DNA of 64,000 nucleotides from Stagnihabitans sp038231395 (GCA_038231395.1 JBBRLL010000009.1:31923-95922), one strand, 5' to 3'. Positions 1-9,971 are shown, numbered from the stretch's first letter. Notes: generated from the letters alone by a model not told the origin. Translations and numbers: made by a program.

Positions 1-540
1 AGGCTTTCCGGCGGCGTCTGTGGTTTTCAAAAGGTCGCCCAACATGAAGTTGCGCAATTCCCCCGCGTTCTTGCCCGTGATTTTGCCGTAGTCATACATG
101 TAAGGCTGATCTGCGGGCCCGCGCCCGTAAACGCTGTCCAGATCAAAGCGTGGGGTGCGAAAATTCACCAAAGCCTCGGGGTCGTTCTTGCGTTGCATGG
201 ACGAGGCCGGATCAAAGGTCAGATCGTGGTCGATGAACTGGCCAAAGTATGTGTAACCGGCAGGAATATTGAGATTTTCTTCGGCATCACTTTCGGTTTC
301 AGCCGTTGGCCCCTTGGCGTCTTTGCCGACGGATTCAGATCTGGCCAAAACGCCAGCAGCTGGGTCGGCATCGGTTGCCGGTCGCGCCAAGTCGTGGACC
401 AGAACTTTGACCGCCGGATCCTCAGGGTCGAGTTCCAGCGGCGTGAGCGATCGGAACATCCGTCCAAAACGGCCTTCGAACAGTCGGGATTCACGGGGCA
501 GGTTTGAGCCGCGAACCGACCCGTGGTTTGAATTTGCCAT
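1..540 (-). CDS. Animal-type haem peroxidase, N-terminal part (cut by window edge)
   Basis: The reading frame is open from an ATG at 540 to the window edge, giving 180 residues with no stop. Residues 96-111 read YTYFGQFIDHDLTFDP, the distal-haem signature of the animal haem peroxidase superfamily; Q101, D104 and H105 match the Gln, the haem-linking Asp and the distal His of myeloperoxidase-like enzymes. A second family motif, RTPRFDLDSVYGRG, follows at 128-141. AGGAG lies 7 nt before the ATG. There is no signal peptide at the start, so the protein may be cytoplasmic or leave by a non-Sec route. Bacterial members oxidise halides or small organics with peroxide; the substrate here cannot be told. 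It diverges from the chromate pair. The proximal His lies outside the window. Confidence 0.88.
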   Translation of the reverse strand, partial: MANSNHGSVRGSNLPRESRLFEGRFGRMFRSLTPLELDPEDPAVKVLVHDLARPATDADPAAGVLARSESVGKDAKGPTAETESDAEENLNIPAGYTYFGQFIDHDLTFDPASSMQRKNDPEALVNFRTPRFDLDSVYGRGPADQPYMYDYGKITGKNAGELRNFMLGDLLKTTDAAGKP

Positions 541-770
541 TCATTTTCTCCTAAAAAAAAGTCCAGTTTAATCGTTCAATGATCTGCTTTATCGGTACAA
601 AAGTCAAGTTTGTTGCCCAAGCTGAAACAACCGCGACCTGCGTGGCTGCCGCCCATCTTGGCTTGACCGCTGATCGGCAACCCCATAACCTTGCACAATG
701 GGGTGTGCGTCCGCCCCGTGAGGCTTCGGCTCAAGTGTCGCATCCCTGACCCCCAAAAAGGAGGCCCGCG

Positions 771-1571
771 ATGCCGCAGCCGAACCAGATCACCTCTGCC
801 CAGTTGATGCGCCTGATTGGATTGCCGGATTGCCCGGCAATTGTCGATGTGCGCATCTCCGAAGACATCGCCCGCGATCCGCGCCTGATCCCCACCAGTT
901 TCACAACGGCGCATGACAGGTTTGATCCGGCTCCCACTCGTCTGTCAGGTCAGCGCGTTGTGGTGGTCTGCGCCAAGGGGCGCAAGTTGTCGGAAGGTGT
1001 GGCGGCTTTGCTGCGCGCTCAAGGCATTGCGGCGAAAGTGTTGGAGGGCGGTTCTGTCGCTTGGGCAGAGGCCGGTTTGCCGATGATGCCAGTGTCTGCC
1101 CTGCCTGCGACCAACCTTTGGGTTACCCGTCATCGCCCCAAGATTGACCGCATCGCCTGCCCTTGGCTGATCCGGCGCTTCATCGACCCGACAGCGCGGT
1201 TTTTATATGTGGCACCATCAGAAGTTGCTGCCGTCGCAGAACGCTTTAACGCGACGCCCTACGACATTGAGGGCGTGTTTTTCTCACATCGCGGGGAAAC
1301 CTGCACGTTTGACACGTTGATCGAAGTGTTCGGCCTGACTTGCGAACCGTTGGCGCGGTTGGCCACCGTGGTTCGGGGCGCTGACACCGACCGGCACGAT
1401 CTGTCCCCACAGGCGGCGGGGTTGCTGGCCATCTCGGTCGGGTTGTCGCGGCAATACCGCGATGATCTGGACCAGTTGACGGCTGGTATGGTCCTATATG
1501 ACGCGCTGTTCCGATGGGCGCGGGATGGGTTTGACGAAGGTCACGACTGGCCTGCAGGAAGACCGGCATGA
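771..1571 (+). CDS. chrB: ChrB-type chromate resistance protein with rhodanese domain
   Basis: 266 residues. The N-terminal third is a rhodanese-like fold with a Cys-containing loop (CAKGRKLS). The C-terminal part, from about residue 118, is the ChrB/chromate-resistance domain, with the motifs WVTRHRPKIDRIACPWLIRRF and SHRGETCTFDTL. Proteins of this architecture accompany ChrA transporters and are thought to sense or process chromate or sulfur oxyanions. AAGGAGG lies just upstream of the ATG. The stop overlaps the chrA start by 4 nt (ATGA), so the two genes are translationally coupled. The symbol is used in the broad sense: classical ChrB regulators lack the rhodanese domain, and a sulfurtransferase role is equally possible. 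Confidence 0.85.
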   Translation: MPQPNQITSAQLMRLIGLPDCPAIVDVRISEDIARDPRLIPTSFTTAHDRFDPAPTRLSGQRVVVVCAKGRKLSEGVAALLRAQGIAAKVLEGGSVAWAEAGLPMMPVSALPATNLWVTRHRPKIDRIACPWLIRRFIDPTARFLYVAPSEVAAVAERFNATPYDIEGVFFSHRGETCTFDTLIEVFGLTCEPLARLATVVRGADTDRHDLSPQAAGLLAISVGLSRQYRDDLDQLTAGMVLYDALFRWARDGFDEGHDWPAGRPA

Positions 1572-2812
1572 TGGACTGGGGGACGATGTTCAAAGCCTTC
1601 GGGCGGATCGGGCTTTTGTCCTTCGGCGGGCCCGCAGCGCAGATTGCGCTGATGCACCGGGAGTTGGTGGAGGAACGCAAATGGGTCAGCGAGGCGGAGT
1701 ATCTGTCGGCGCTGTCGTTCTGCATGCTGTTGCCGGGGCCAGAGGCGATGCAACTGGCGACCTGGATGGGTTGGCGGTTGCGCGGGGTGCCGGGGGGCTT
1801 GCTGGCCGGCCTGCTGTTCGTACTGCCCGGAGCATTGGTGGTGCTTGCACTGTCGATGGTTTACGCGGCCTTCGGGCAGGTGCCTCTGGTGGCCGCGCTT
1901 TTCACCGGGGTGCAGGCGGCCGTGGTGGCTGTGGTGATCGAGGCGCTGCTGCGGGTGTCCAAACGCGCGCTGAAATCGCGGGCACATTGGGTGACGGCTG
2001 GCTTGGCCTTTGTGGCGCTGTTCGTGTTTGGCCTGCCCTTCCCGGTCGTGATCATTGCGGCGGGCATGTATGGCTATCTGACGACCCAAGGCCAACCGCT
2101 TGCTGCGGATACGCCGCACCCATGGGGTCAGACTTTGCGGGCGTTGGGCCTATGGGGTGCGGTCTGGCTGGTGCCCTTGGCTGCCTTGATTTGGCTGATG
2201 CCGGGGATTTACGCCGACATCGCCGTGTTCTTTTCCAAACTGGCTGTGGTGACGTTTGGCGGCGCCTATGCCGTGCTGGCGTGGATGACTCAGGCCGTCG
2301 TGCAAGACAATCACTGGCTGACCACGCCGCAGATGATGGACGGGCTGGGGCTGGCGGAAACCACGCCGGGTCCACTGATCCTGGTGACCGAGTTCGTGGG
2401 GTACCTTGCGGCCTATCAGCGTGACGGCTGGGCCGGGGGCATTTTCGCCGCGATCATCACGCTGTGGATGACCTTTGCGCCGTGCTTTTTGTGGATTTTC
2501 GCCGGAGCGCCGTGGATAGCGCTGCTGACAGCGGCTCCACGACTGTCAGGAGCGTTGCAGGCAATCACGGCAGCGGTGGTCGGCGTCATAGCCAACCTGT
2601 CACTTTGGTTCGCGGCCCATGTGTTCTTTGCCCAAGTCGGGCGAATCGATGTGACGCCCTTCCACCTGATCCTGCCTGAAGTCACCTCGCTGCGGCTGAT
2701 TCCGGCGGTCTTGGCATTGGGTTCGGCCTATTTGCTGTTGTGGCGGCACTGGTCCTTGCCGCTGGTCCTCGCGCTTGCAGCAATCGCGTCGGCAACGGTC
2801 ACCTTGGTCTGA
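1568..2812 (+). CDS. chrA: Chromate efflux transporter, CHR family
   Basis: 414 residues, the usual length of a bidomain CHR transporter. Two homologous halves are visible. The first starts with GRIGLLSFGGPAAQIALM and carries LLPGPEAMQLATWMGW. The second carries VVTFGGAYAVLAWM and LAETTPGPLILVTEFVGY. These FGG and PGP motifs are diagnostic of chromate_transp domains. Many hydrophobic helices mark it as an inner-membrane protein that uses the proton-motive force to expel chromate (sulfate analogues may also be handled). It overlaps the upstream chrB-like gene by 4 nt and forms a two-gene operon with it. Confidence 0.93.
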   Translation: MMDWGTMFKAFGRIGLLSFGGPAAQIALMHRELVEERKWVSEAEYLSALSFCMLLPGPEAMQLATWMGWRLRGVPGGLLAGLLFVLPGALVVLALSMVYAAFGQVPLVAALFTGVQAAVVAVVIEALLRVSKRALKSRAHWVTAGLAFVALFVFGLPFPVVIIAAGMYGYLTTQGQPLAADTPHPWGQTLRALGLWGAVWLVPLAALIWLMPGIYADIAVFFSKLAVVTFGGAYAVLAWMTQAVVQDNHWLTTPQMMDGLGLAETTPGPLILVTEFVGYLAAYQRDGWAGGIFAAIITLWMTFAPCFLWIFAGAPWIALLTAAPRLSGALQAITAAVVGVIANLSLWFAAHVFFAQVGRIDVTPFHLILPEVTSLRLIPAVLALGSAYLLLWRHWSLPLVLALAAIASATVTLV

Positions 2813-2875
2813 CACCCGCTCTTCCCTTCCGACCCAAATTGCCTATGTTGGGGACAAGTGAGGGCAGGAGTAAGC

Positions 2876-3328
2876 ATGGCTAAGTCAATCGACTACGGCA
2901 ACCTGATGCACAAAGCCATGCGCGGTCTGATCCAGACCGTATTGAATGATGTGGCGGCCAATGGCCTTCCCGGGACGCACCACTTCTTCATCACCTTCGA
3001 CACGACAATGGACGGGGTGGAGATGGCCGACTGGCTGCGCGCCCGCTATCCGGGCGAAATGACTGTGGTTCTGCAACATTGGTACGATGACCTGAAAGTC
3101 ACGGATGAGGGTTTTGCGATCACGCTCAATTTTGGAAACAACCCGGAGCGGATGACGATTCCCTTCGACAGTTTGCGCACTTTTGTTGACCCGTCGGTCG
3201 AATTTGGCTTGCGGTTTGAGACGCATGACGAGGATGACGACGAAGACGACGACGGGCCAGATGACGATCCGACGCCTCCGCAGCAGGATGCCCAGATCGT
3301 TCGGCTGGATAAATTCCGCAAATCATAG
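2876..3328 (+). CDS. sspB: SspB-family ClpXP adaptor
   Basis: 150 residues from the ATG at 2876, chosen because GGAG sits 5 nt upstream; the frame is also open from a GTG at 2858. The N-terminal ~110 residues (HHFFITFDTT, DGVEMADWLRARYPGEMTVVLQH, FAITLNFGNNPERMTIPFDSL) match the substrate-binding domain of alphaproteobacterial SspB. That domain binds ssrA-tagged peptides and delivers them to ClpX. A very acidic Asp-rich linker follows (about 117-134). The extreme C-terminus, IVRLDKFRKS, resembles the short ClpX-docking tail. Neighbouring fumC and DUF4169 follow the usual Rhodobacterales order. Confidence 0.9.
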   Translation: MAKSIDYGNLMHKAMRGLIQTVLNDVAANGLPGTHHFFITFDTTMDGVEMADWLRARYPGEMTVVLQHWYDDLKVTDEGFAITLNFGNNPERMTIPFDSLRTFVDPSVEFGLRFETHDEDDDEDDDGPDDDPTPPQQDAQIVRLDKFRKS

Positions 3329-3334
3329 GGTATC

Positions 3335-3886
3335 ATGGCCGAAACGCTCCTTTTCCTGCGACAGCTGATCAGCAAGCCGTTGCAGGTGTCGGCGATTGCG
3401 CCCTCGTCACGCTTTCTGGCGCGTGCCATGGCGAAAGATCTGGGGCCACAGACTGGCCGGGTGGTGGAGTTTGGACCCGGCACCGGGCGGCTGACACGCG
3501 GCATTCTGAACGCCGGGGTCAAACCCGAAAACCTGACGTTGTTTGAGATGAACCCCGATTTCGTCAGCCACCTGCGGGCAGAGTTTCCCGGTGTGACGGT
3601 GCATCTGGCGGGGGCGCAAACCGCACCTTCGGTGGTGCCAAAAGGCGTTGGTGCGGTGATTTCGGGCGTACCCCTGCTGTCGATGCCGATGGCGCTGCGC
3701 AAATCCATCATGGCTTCGGCGTTTGAAATCCTCGGACCGGACGGCTTTTATGTGCAGTTCACCTACGGTCCACGCCCGGCGCTGGAGGCCGCAGAGTTGC
3801 AGGATCTCGGGCTTACATGGACCCAAACCGCTTACGTGCCACTGAACCTGCCGCCAGCTCGGGTGCATACGTTCCGACGCGCTTAA
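3335..3886 (+). CDS. PmtA-like phospholipid N-methyltransferase family protein
   Basis: 183 residues, starting 6 nt after sspB. It is a class I SAM-dependent methyltransferase: the glycine-rich SAM loop VVEFGPGTGRLTRGIL is at about residues 42-57, with an acidic residue after the second strand (LFEMNPDF). The N-terminal block (FLRQLISKPLQVSAIAPSS) is characteristic of the COG3963 group, which includes phosphatidylethanolamine N-methyltransferases making phosphatidylcholine. A phospholipid substrate is likely, but some members of the group have other targets. No signal peptide; probably a peripheral membrane enzyme. Confidence 0.75.
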   Translation: MAETLLFLRQLISKPLQVSAIAPSSRFLARAMAKDLGPQTGRVVEFGPGTGRLTRGILNAGVKPENLTLFEMNPDFVSHLRAEFPGVTVHLAGAQTAPSVVPKGVGAVISGVPLLSMPMALRKSIMASAFEILGPDGFYVQFTYGPRPALEAAELQDLGLTWTQTAYVPLNLPPARVHTFRRA

Positions 3887-3977
3887 CGGTTTGCCAACGT
3901 TTGTATGCGACGGTATGCCGATTGAATTTTCGGCCTTGCGGCGTTAAAAGGCGCCTGCACATAGGGGAGCTTGCGCC

Positions 3978-5371
<1,394 letters not shown>

Positions 5372-5372
<1 letters not shown>

Positions 5373-5560
5373 TGGCAGAAATTGTCAACCTGCGCAGCAG
5401 ACGCAAGGCACTGGCCCGCAAGGCCGCGCAGGTAAAAGCTGCTGAAAACTCTGTAAAATTTGGCAGAAACAAGGGTCAAAAGTCCCTAGAGTCGGCTGAA
5501 TTATCCAAACTCGAAAACGATCTGGACGGAAAAAAAAATAACGACAGATTGTCGCCTTAA
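5372..5560 (+). CDS. DUF4169 family small basic protein
   Basis: 62 residues, highly basic, beginning MAEIVNLRSRRKALARKAAQ and containing FGRNKGQK. This matches the DUF4169 family, short proteins of unknown function found next to fumC in many Rhodobacterales. It overlaps the fumC stop by one base. The 3' end of the gene holds a run of nine A residues (5530-5538), a possible slippage site. The stop codon lies inside a CtrA-like box (5557-5571). Function unknown; the charge pattern would fit nucleic-acid or ribosome binding, but that is a guess. Confidence 0.8.
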
Positions 5561-5571
5561 CTGCGCCTTAA
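5557..5571 (+). promoter_or_regulatory. Perfect CtrA-type box TTAA-N7-TTAA
   Basis: TTAACTGCGCCTTAA matches the full consensus for the alphaproteobacterial cell-cycle regulator CtrA. It lies 24 bp before the ATG at 5596, where it would cover a -35 element, with an AT-rich stretch (around 5580-5590) in -10 position. Binding is not shown; this is a sequence match only. Confidence 0.55.
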
Positions 5572-5595
5572 CAAGAATAGAAGAATATAGGCATC

Positions 5596-5856
5596 ATGCA
5601 AACACACAGCACACAAACCCCGATCCCCGCCGCCGCTATCCCGGCCTTCTCGCCGGATCGTTGGCTATATCAACTCTTCTCGCCGCTCGCCGTGGCCGCC
5701 GGTATCCCGCTGCGTTGCGACGCCGCTGAGGTATCGGCCAACATCGGCCGCGACCGTTTTCTGGAAGAGGTCAAGCTGCGCGGCTACCGTGCCAAGGAAG
5801 AGGCTGGCACCTATAACCTCGTCTTGAACCGCGAGCCTTTGCGCGTCATGATCTAA
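5596..5856 (+). CDS. Small conserved Rhodobacterales protein
   Basis: 86 residues. The central part (DRWLYQLFSPLAVAAGIPLR, NIGRDRFLEEVKLRGYRA, LVLNREPLRVMI) resembles a short family that, from memory, is often mislabelled N-(5'-phosphoribosyl)anthranilate isomerase in this order; it is far too short to be TrpF. Its own promoter with a CtrA-like box is directly upstream, so it may be cell-cycle controlled. Function unknown. The Shine-Dalgarno sequence is weak (AGG). Confidence 0.6.
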   Translation: MQTHSTQTPIPAAAIPAFSPDRWLYQLFSPLAVAAGIPLRCDAAEVSANIGRDRFLEEVKLRGYRAKEEAGTYNLVLNREPLRVMI

Positions 5857-5953
5857 GGTGGTTGACGTCGCTTGAAACGGCGGCATCCAAGTAAAATGAG
5901 GCGCTTTGGCCAGGGTCTTTCGCCGGACCAAGATCAGTGCGTACGAGCAAAGC

Positions 5954-6205
5954 ATGGCCAACGCCTCAACTACTGCACGCCCGGTCAAACACAGCTTGAC
6001 GTTGCGAGGGCACAGAACCTCCGTATCGCTTGAGGCTGCGTTTTGGGAAGAATTCTGTAGAATTGCCGCCAAATCCGGCCGTTCGGTCAACGATCTTGCC
6101 GCAGAGGTGGATGCGGGTCGCGCTGACGTGGGCCTCGCTTCCGCTATCAGGGTATATATTTTGGCCTTCGTGAGACTGGAAGGCGGCAGGACGGAGAAGC
6201 CCTAG
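5954..6205 (+). CDS. Ribbon-helix-helix domain protein
   Basis: 83 residues from the ATG at 5954 (MANASTTARP). The frame is open further upstream, but conservation appears to begin near VKHSLTLRGHRTSVSLEAAF. The region HRTSVSLEAAFWEEFCRIA followed by GRSVNDLAAEVD has the strand-helix-helix layout of the RHH_4 family, small DNA-binding or antitoxin-like proteins found close to fumC in Rhodobacterales. No toxin gene is adjacent. It probably acts as a dimeric regulator; the target is unknown. Confidence 0.72.
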   Translation: MANASTTARPVKHSLTLRGHRTSVSLEAAFWEEFCRIAAKSGRSVNDLAAEVDAGRADVGLASAIRVYILAFVRLEGGRTEKP

Positions 6206-6822
6206 TGCTTGAGTGTGATGCTCTGGGATAAGGGCCTTGCAACGGTCGAAGGGTTGACGAAGTCAAGACACCGGCTCCGGGACGAACGGCTTGAGCCACG
6301 GGAGTACCCGGCCACGTGGTGATAATTGGTACAGGCATACGGGGATCATAGACCCGTGCCGTTTCGTTGGTCCTCAGACTTTTGCCAATATCCTGGCAAA
6401 CCTCTCCCCCAAAAACTCCGGGGCTGACTGGCTCACTCAAATCACCCATTGTCATTGCCGACCCTTTGCCCTTAGGGTCAACCACGCGATCCAATCGCGC
6501 AAGAATTCTCTGCCCGCCCGCTCTGGCGCCCCTATCGGCGCCGAAAAGGCAGACAGTCGGATCGGTCGCAAGACCGGAGAGTTGCCCGGCAAATCCTTGA
6601 TTTTCCGGGTTTTTATTGGGGTTCGCTGGTTAACCAGGCAGCCCGGAAGAGAACCGCGATGAAGCGCGCGTTAACATTGGTGAAAGTTGAGGGCGGTCCA
6701 CTGGGCCGAGCCCGGCTTTTGCGTTTGCCGCCCCTCGCCCGAACAAGACGCCCCTCCCCCACCCTCCTTCGTAGCGGCTCGCCGCCACCCGGGTTAGCGG
6801 GGCCGCGGCGCTATGGAACAAA
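6206..6822 (+). promoter_or_regulatory. Long leader region upstream of rne
   Basis: About 617 bp with no convincing gene. Within it are three back-to-back hairpins (6460-6479 GACCCT/AGGGTC, 6485-6499 CGCGAT/ATCGCG, 6525-6542 GGCGCC/GGCGCC) and a perfect 12-bp palindrome CTGGTTAACCAG at 6626-6637. RNase E mRNAs in enterobacteria have long structured leaders that let the enzyme control its own message; the same may hold here, by inference. The short frames in this stretch have no homology-like motifs. I could not assign a promoter with confidence. Confidence 0.45.
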
Positions 6823-9582
6823 ATGTCCAAGAAAATGCTCATCGACGCCACTCATGCCGAGGAAACTCGCGTTGTTGTGGTGGACGGAAACAAGGTCGAG
6901 GAATTCGACTTTGAAACCGTAAACAAGCGCCAGCTTGCCGGTAACATCTACCTCGCCAAAGTGACCCGGGTGGAGCCTTCGCTTCAGGCGGCCTTTATCG
7001 ACTACGGCGGCAACCGGCACGGCTTTCTCGCCTTTGCCGAAATTCACCCGGATTATTACCAGATCCCTGTCGCTGACCGCAAAGCGCTGCTGGACGAGGA
7101 ACGCGCCTTTGCCCGCGCCGAAGATGACGAGGACAACCGCCGCAGCCGCCCGGCGCCGCGCCCGCGTGCACAGCCTGCCAAGGTTGAAACAATCGACTCC
7201 GTCCAGGACGCCCCGACTGAGGTCGGCAGCATGGATGTCATTGATATCGGAGAAGAAACTGGCGCAGACGCTTTGGTTCATTCCCCGTCTTCGGACCAGC
7301 CGCACGACCACGCACATGACAATGCCCATGTGCATGACAGCGAAGAGCATGACGCGCCTTTCCGCGCCATCGACCACGCCTCTGACTCGGACGACGAGAT
7401 CGAATCAATCGCCGAAGAAGATGTCCATGAGGAAATCAGTGCCCCCCGCAAGCCGCGTGCCCGGCGTTACAAGATCCAGGAAGTCGTAAAGGTCCGGCAG
7501 ATCATGCTGGTTCAGGTCGTCAAGGAAGAACGCGGCAACAAGGGGGCTGCACTGACGACCTACCTGTCGCTCGCCGGACGTTATTGCGTTTTGATGCCGA
7601 ACACAGCGCGTGGGGGTGGCATCAGCCGCAAGATCACTGTTGCCGCCGACCGCAAGAAGCTGAAAGAAATCGCCGGAGAGCTGGAGGTGCCGGAAGGCGC
7701 TGGCCTGATCATCCGCACGGCGGGCGCCAAGCGCACCAAGCCGGAGATCAACCGCGATTACGAATACCTGATGCGGCTTTGGGAACAAATTCGCGAGCTG
7801 ACGCTGAAATCCATCGCTCCGGCCGCTATTTACGAAGAAGGCAACCTGATCAAACGTTCGATCCGCGATCTTTATAGCCGCGAGATTGACGAGATCCTCG
7901 TGGAAGGCGACGCGGGCTTTCGCACTGCAAAAGACTTCATGAAGATGATCATGCCCAGCCACGCGAAAGTGGTCCAGCCTTATGCCGAAACGGTGCCGCT
8001 GTTCGCGCGTTATCAGGTCGAAAGCTATCTGGGCGGCATGTTCAACCCGACGGTGCAGTTGAAATCCGGCGGCTATATCGTGATCGGCGTGACTGAGGCG
8101 CTGGTGGCCATCGACGTGAACTCGGGTCGCGCCACCAAAGAAGGGTCCATCGAGGACACCGCTTTGAAAACCAACCTTGAGGCCGCCGAAGAGGTGGCCC
8201 GTCAGTTGCGCCTGCGCGACCTGGCCGGTCTGATCGTGATCGACTTCATTGATATGGAGGAGCGGCGCAACAACCTTACGGTTGAAAAGCGCATCAAGGA
8301 CAAGCTGAAAACCGACCGCGCCCGCATTCAGGTTGGCCGGATTTCCGGCTTTGGCCTGCTCGAAATGTCGCGCCAGCGCCTGCGCCCCGGTATGCTGGAA
8401 TCAACCACTCAGCCTTGCGCACATTGCCACGGCACGGGTCTGATCCGCTCCGATGACAGCCTTGGCTTGCAGGTTTTGCGGGCTTTGGAGGAAGAAGGCA
8501 CACGCAAACGCTCCAAAGAGGTGCTGCTGCGGGCGCCGATTGGCATCGTGAACTTTCTGTTCAACCAAAAGCGCGAACATCTGGCCGTAATTGAGGCGCG
8601 CTACGGCATGTCGGTCCGGATCGAAGCTGATCCGGTGATGATCAGCCCGGATTACCTGATTGAAAAGTTCAAGACCGCGACGCGGATGGTGCCTGATGTG
8701 GCTGCGGCAATCTCTGGCAATGCCAGCCTGATGGGCGCGGCCGTCATTGAGGACGAAGACGAAGATATCCTCGACGAAGAAATGGAAGACGTTGATGACG
8801 TCGATGAAGCTGAGGTTGAAGAGGCAGATACTCCGGCGGTAAACGGTCAGGCTGCCAGCGGAACTTCGACCGGCACCAATGCGCCGGGCAAGAAAAAACG
8901 CCGTCGTCGGCGCAAGAAGAAGCTCGGTGGGGTTGGGACAGACGCTGCTGCCAGCACTGATGCCGATGGGGATGCTGAAGCGGACGACACCGAAGAAGAT
9001 GAAGCGGACACCAGCGAAATCGCTGTAATTCCTGATGAAACCGCTCTCGAAGCGATCAACGTTCCCACGGCAGAAGTCTTGGAAATAGCCCCGGACGTCG
9101 AAACTGCCCCTGTCAAGAAGCCCTCAACGCGGTCACGTAGTGCTGCTCCCAAGGCGGCTGGCCAAGTTGCGACGCCCAAGACAGCGCTCCCAAAGACGCC
9201 GGCATCACGTCGGAAAGCGACCGCAGAACCGGTGGGTGAGGCTGTCACAGCTGAGACGCTGACTGACGCCGACGCATCGCCTGCCAAACCCGCACGGACC
9301 CGCAGCAATGCAAGCCGTTCGCGGACAAAAGCGGCGGCCGAAGCCGTGGCAGCACCCGTTGCGGAGGCTGTCACGGCGTCTGAACCCGCGGCACCGATTG
9401 CCACGCCCATCGTGGCGGAAGGTGCTGCACCGACGTTCGCGGCCGATCCCGGTGTGATGGACGCGCCGGTTGAACAAGCGCAGCCGACCTTGCAACCCGA
9501 TCCGGCCCTGCCCGCCGCTGATCCGGAACCGGACGACCCCAGCAAGCCCAAGCGCAAGGGTTGGTGGTCTTTGGGCCGCTAA
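6823..9582 (+). CDS. rne: Ribonuclease E
   Basis: 919 residues. This is the endoribonuclease that initiates mRNA decay and processes rRNA, and the scaffold of the degradosome. The N-terminus MSKKMLIDATHAEETRVVVV leads into an S1 domain (about 36-260) interrupted by a long acidic, His/Asp-rich insert (about 95-215). The catalytic DNase-I-like domain shows the two metal-binding Asp motifs VAIDVNSGR (D431) and VIDFIDMEERRN (D474). The zinc-link CAHCHGTG follows at 532-539. The C-terminal ~300 residues are low-complexity, with a basic patch (KKKRRRRRKKK) and Ala/Pro/Glu-rich stretches, typical of the unstructured degradosome scaffold. A bidirectional terminator follows. Confidence 0.97.
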   Translation: MSKKMLIDATHAEETRVVVVDGNKVEEFDFETVNKRQLAGNIYLAKVTRVEPSLQAAFIDYGGNRHGFLAFAEIHPDYYQIPVADRKALLDEERAFARAEDDEDNRRSRPAPRPRAQPAKVETIDSVQDAPTEVGSMDVIDIGEETGADALVHSPSSDQPHDHAHDNAHVHDSEEHDAPFRAIDHASDSDDEIESIAEEDVHEEISAPRKPRARRYKIQEVVKVRQIMLVQVVKEERGNKGAALTTYLSLAGRYCVLMPNTARGGGISRKITVAADRKKLKEIAGELEVPEGAGLIIRTAGAKRTKPEINRDYEYLMRLWEQIRELTLKSIAPAAIYEEGNLIKRSIRDLYSREIDEILVEGDAGFRTAKDFMKMIMPSHAKVVQPYAETVPLFARYQVESYLGGMFNPTVQLKSGGYIVIGVTEALVAIDVNSGRATKEGSIEDTALKTNLEAAEEVARQLRLRDLAGLIVIDFIDMEERRNNLTVEKRIKDKLKTDRARIQVGRISGFGLLEMSRQRLRPGMLESTTQPCAHCHGTGLIRSDDSLGLQVLRALEEEGTRKRSKEVLLRAPIGIVNFLFNQKREHLAVIEARYGMSVRIEADPVMISPDYLIEKFKTATRMVPDVAAAISGNASLMGAAVIEDEDEDILDEEMEDVDDVDEAEVEEADTPAVNGQAASGTSTGTNAPGKKKRRRRRKKKLGGVGTDAAASTDADGDAEADDTEEDEADTSEIAVIPDETALEAINVPTAEVLEIAPDVETAPVKKPSTRSRSAAPKAAGQVATPKTALPKTPASRRKATAEPVGEAVTAETLTDADASPAKPARTRSNASRSRTKAAAEAVAAPVAEAVTASEPAAPIATPIVAEGAAPTFAADPGVMDAPVEQAQPTLQPDPALPAADPEPDDPSKPKRKGWWSLGR

Positions 9583-9602
9583 GCCGCCACCACAATCTGA
9601 GC

Positions 9603-9637
9603 AAAAGCGCCCGGACCCGCAAGGCTCCGGGCGTTTT
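9603..9637. terminator. Bidirectional rho-independent terminator between rne and the tusA-like gene
   Basis: An 8-bp stem CGCCCGGA/TCCGGGCG (9608-9615 with 9626-9633) is flanked by AAAA on the left and TTTT on the right, so it can end both rne and the convergent tusA-like gene, whose stop lies immediately to the right. Confidence 0.85.
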
Positions 9638-9638
9638 C

Positions 9639-9863
9639 CTATCTGGCCCGGATCAGATGCAGCGTGACTGACCCGTCCTCCCGCGCTTCCAAATAATCAT
9701 ACCCCGCTTCGGCACAGAAATGCGGCAAGTCGATGCGGGCCATGGCGTCGGTGGCGCGCAGGCACAGGATTTGCCCAGCCTCCATCGCTTTCAGCCGTTT
9801 TCGCGCCTTCAGCACCGGCAAAGGGCACAAGAGCCCCACGCAATCCAGTTCGATATCCCACAT
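9639..9863 (-). CDS. TusA-family sulfurtransferase-like protein
   Basis: 74 residues from the ATG at 9863; the frame is open further upstream but without similarity. It has the TusA layout: a Cys-Pro motif early in the chain (LLCPLPVLKARKRL, C13), then GQILCLRATDAMARIDLPHFC and a final strand. TusA proteins carry persulfide sulfur on the conserved Cys for tRNA thiolation, molybdenum cofactor synthesis or sulfur metabolism. It diverges from ccdA with about 108 bp between them. Whether this is TusA itself or a paralogue cannot be decided from sequence alone. Confidence 0.82.
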   Translation of the reverse strand: MWDIELDCVGLLCPLPVLKARKRLKAMEAGQILCLRATDAMARIDLPHFCAEAGYDYLEAREDGSVTLHLIRAR

Positions 9864-9971
9864 CGCCGTCCCCTTTTGCCCAAGGGTAAGCCAAGACCGC
9901 GCCAAATTACCACACGCGAAGTTGTGGCAGCCCCTGATGACGCGGCCCGGCAAACCCGCTAAACAAACATT

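Noticed and set aside
6291..6662. Open frame in the rne leader
   Set aside because: No Shine-Dalgarno, no family motifs, and it covers the hairpins; better read as leader RNA.
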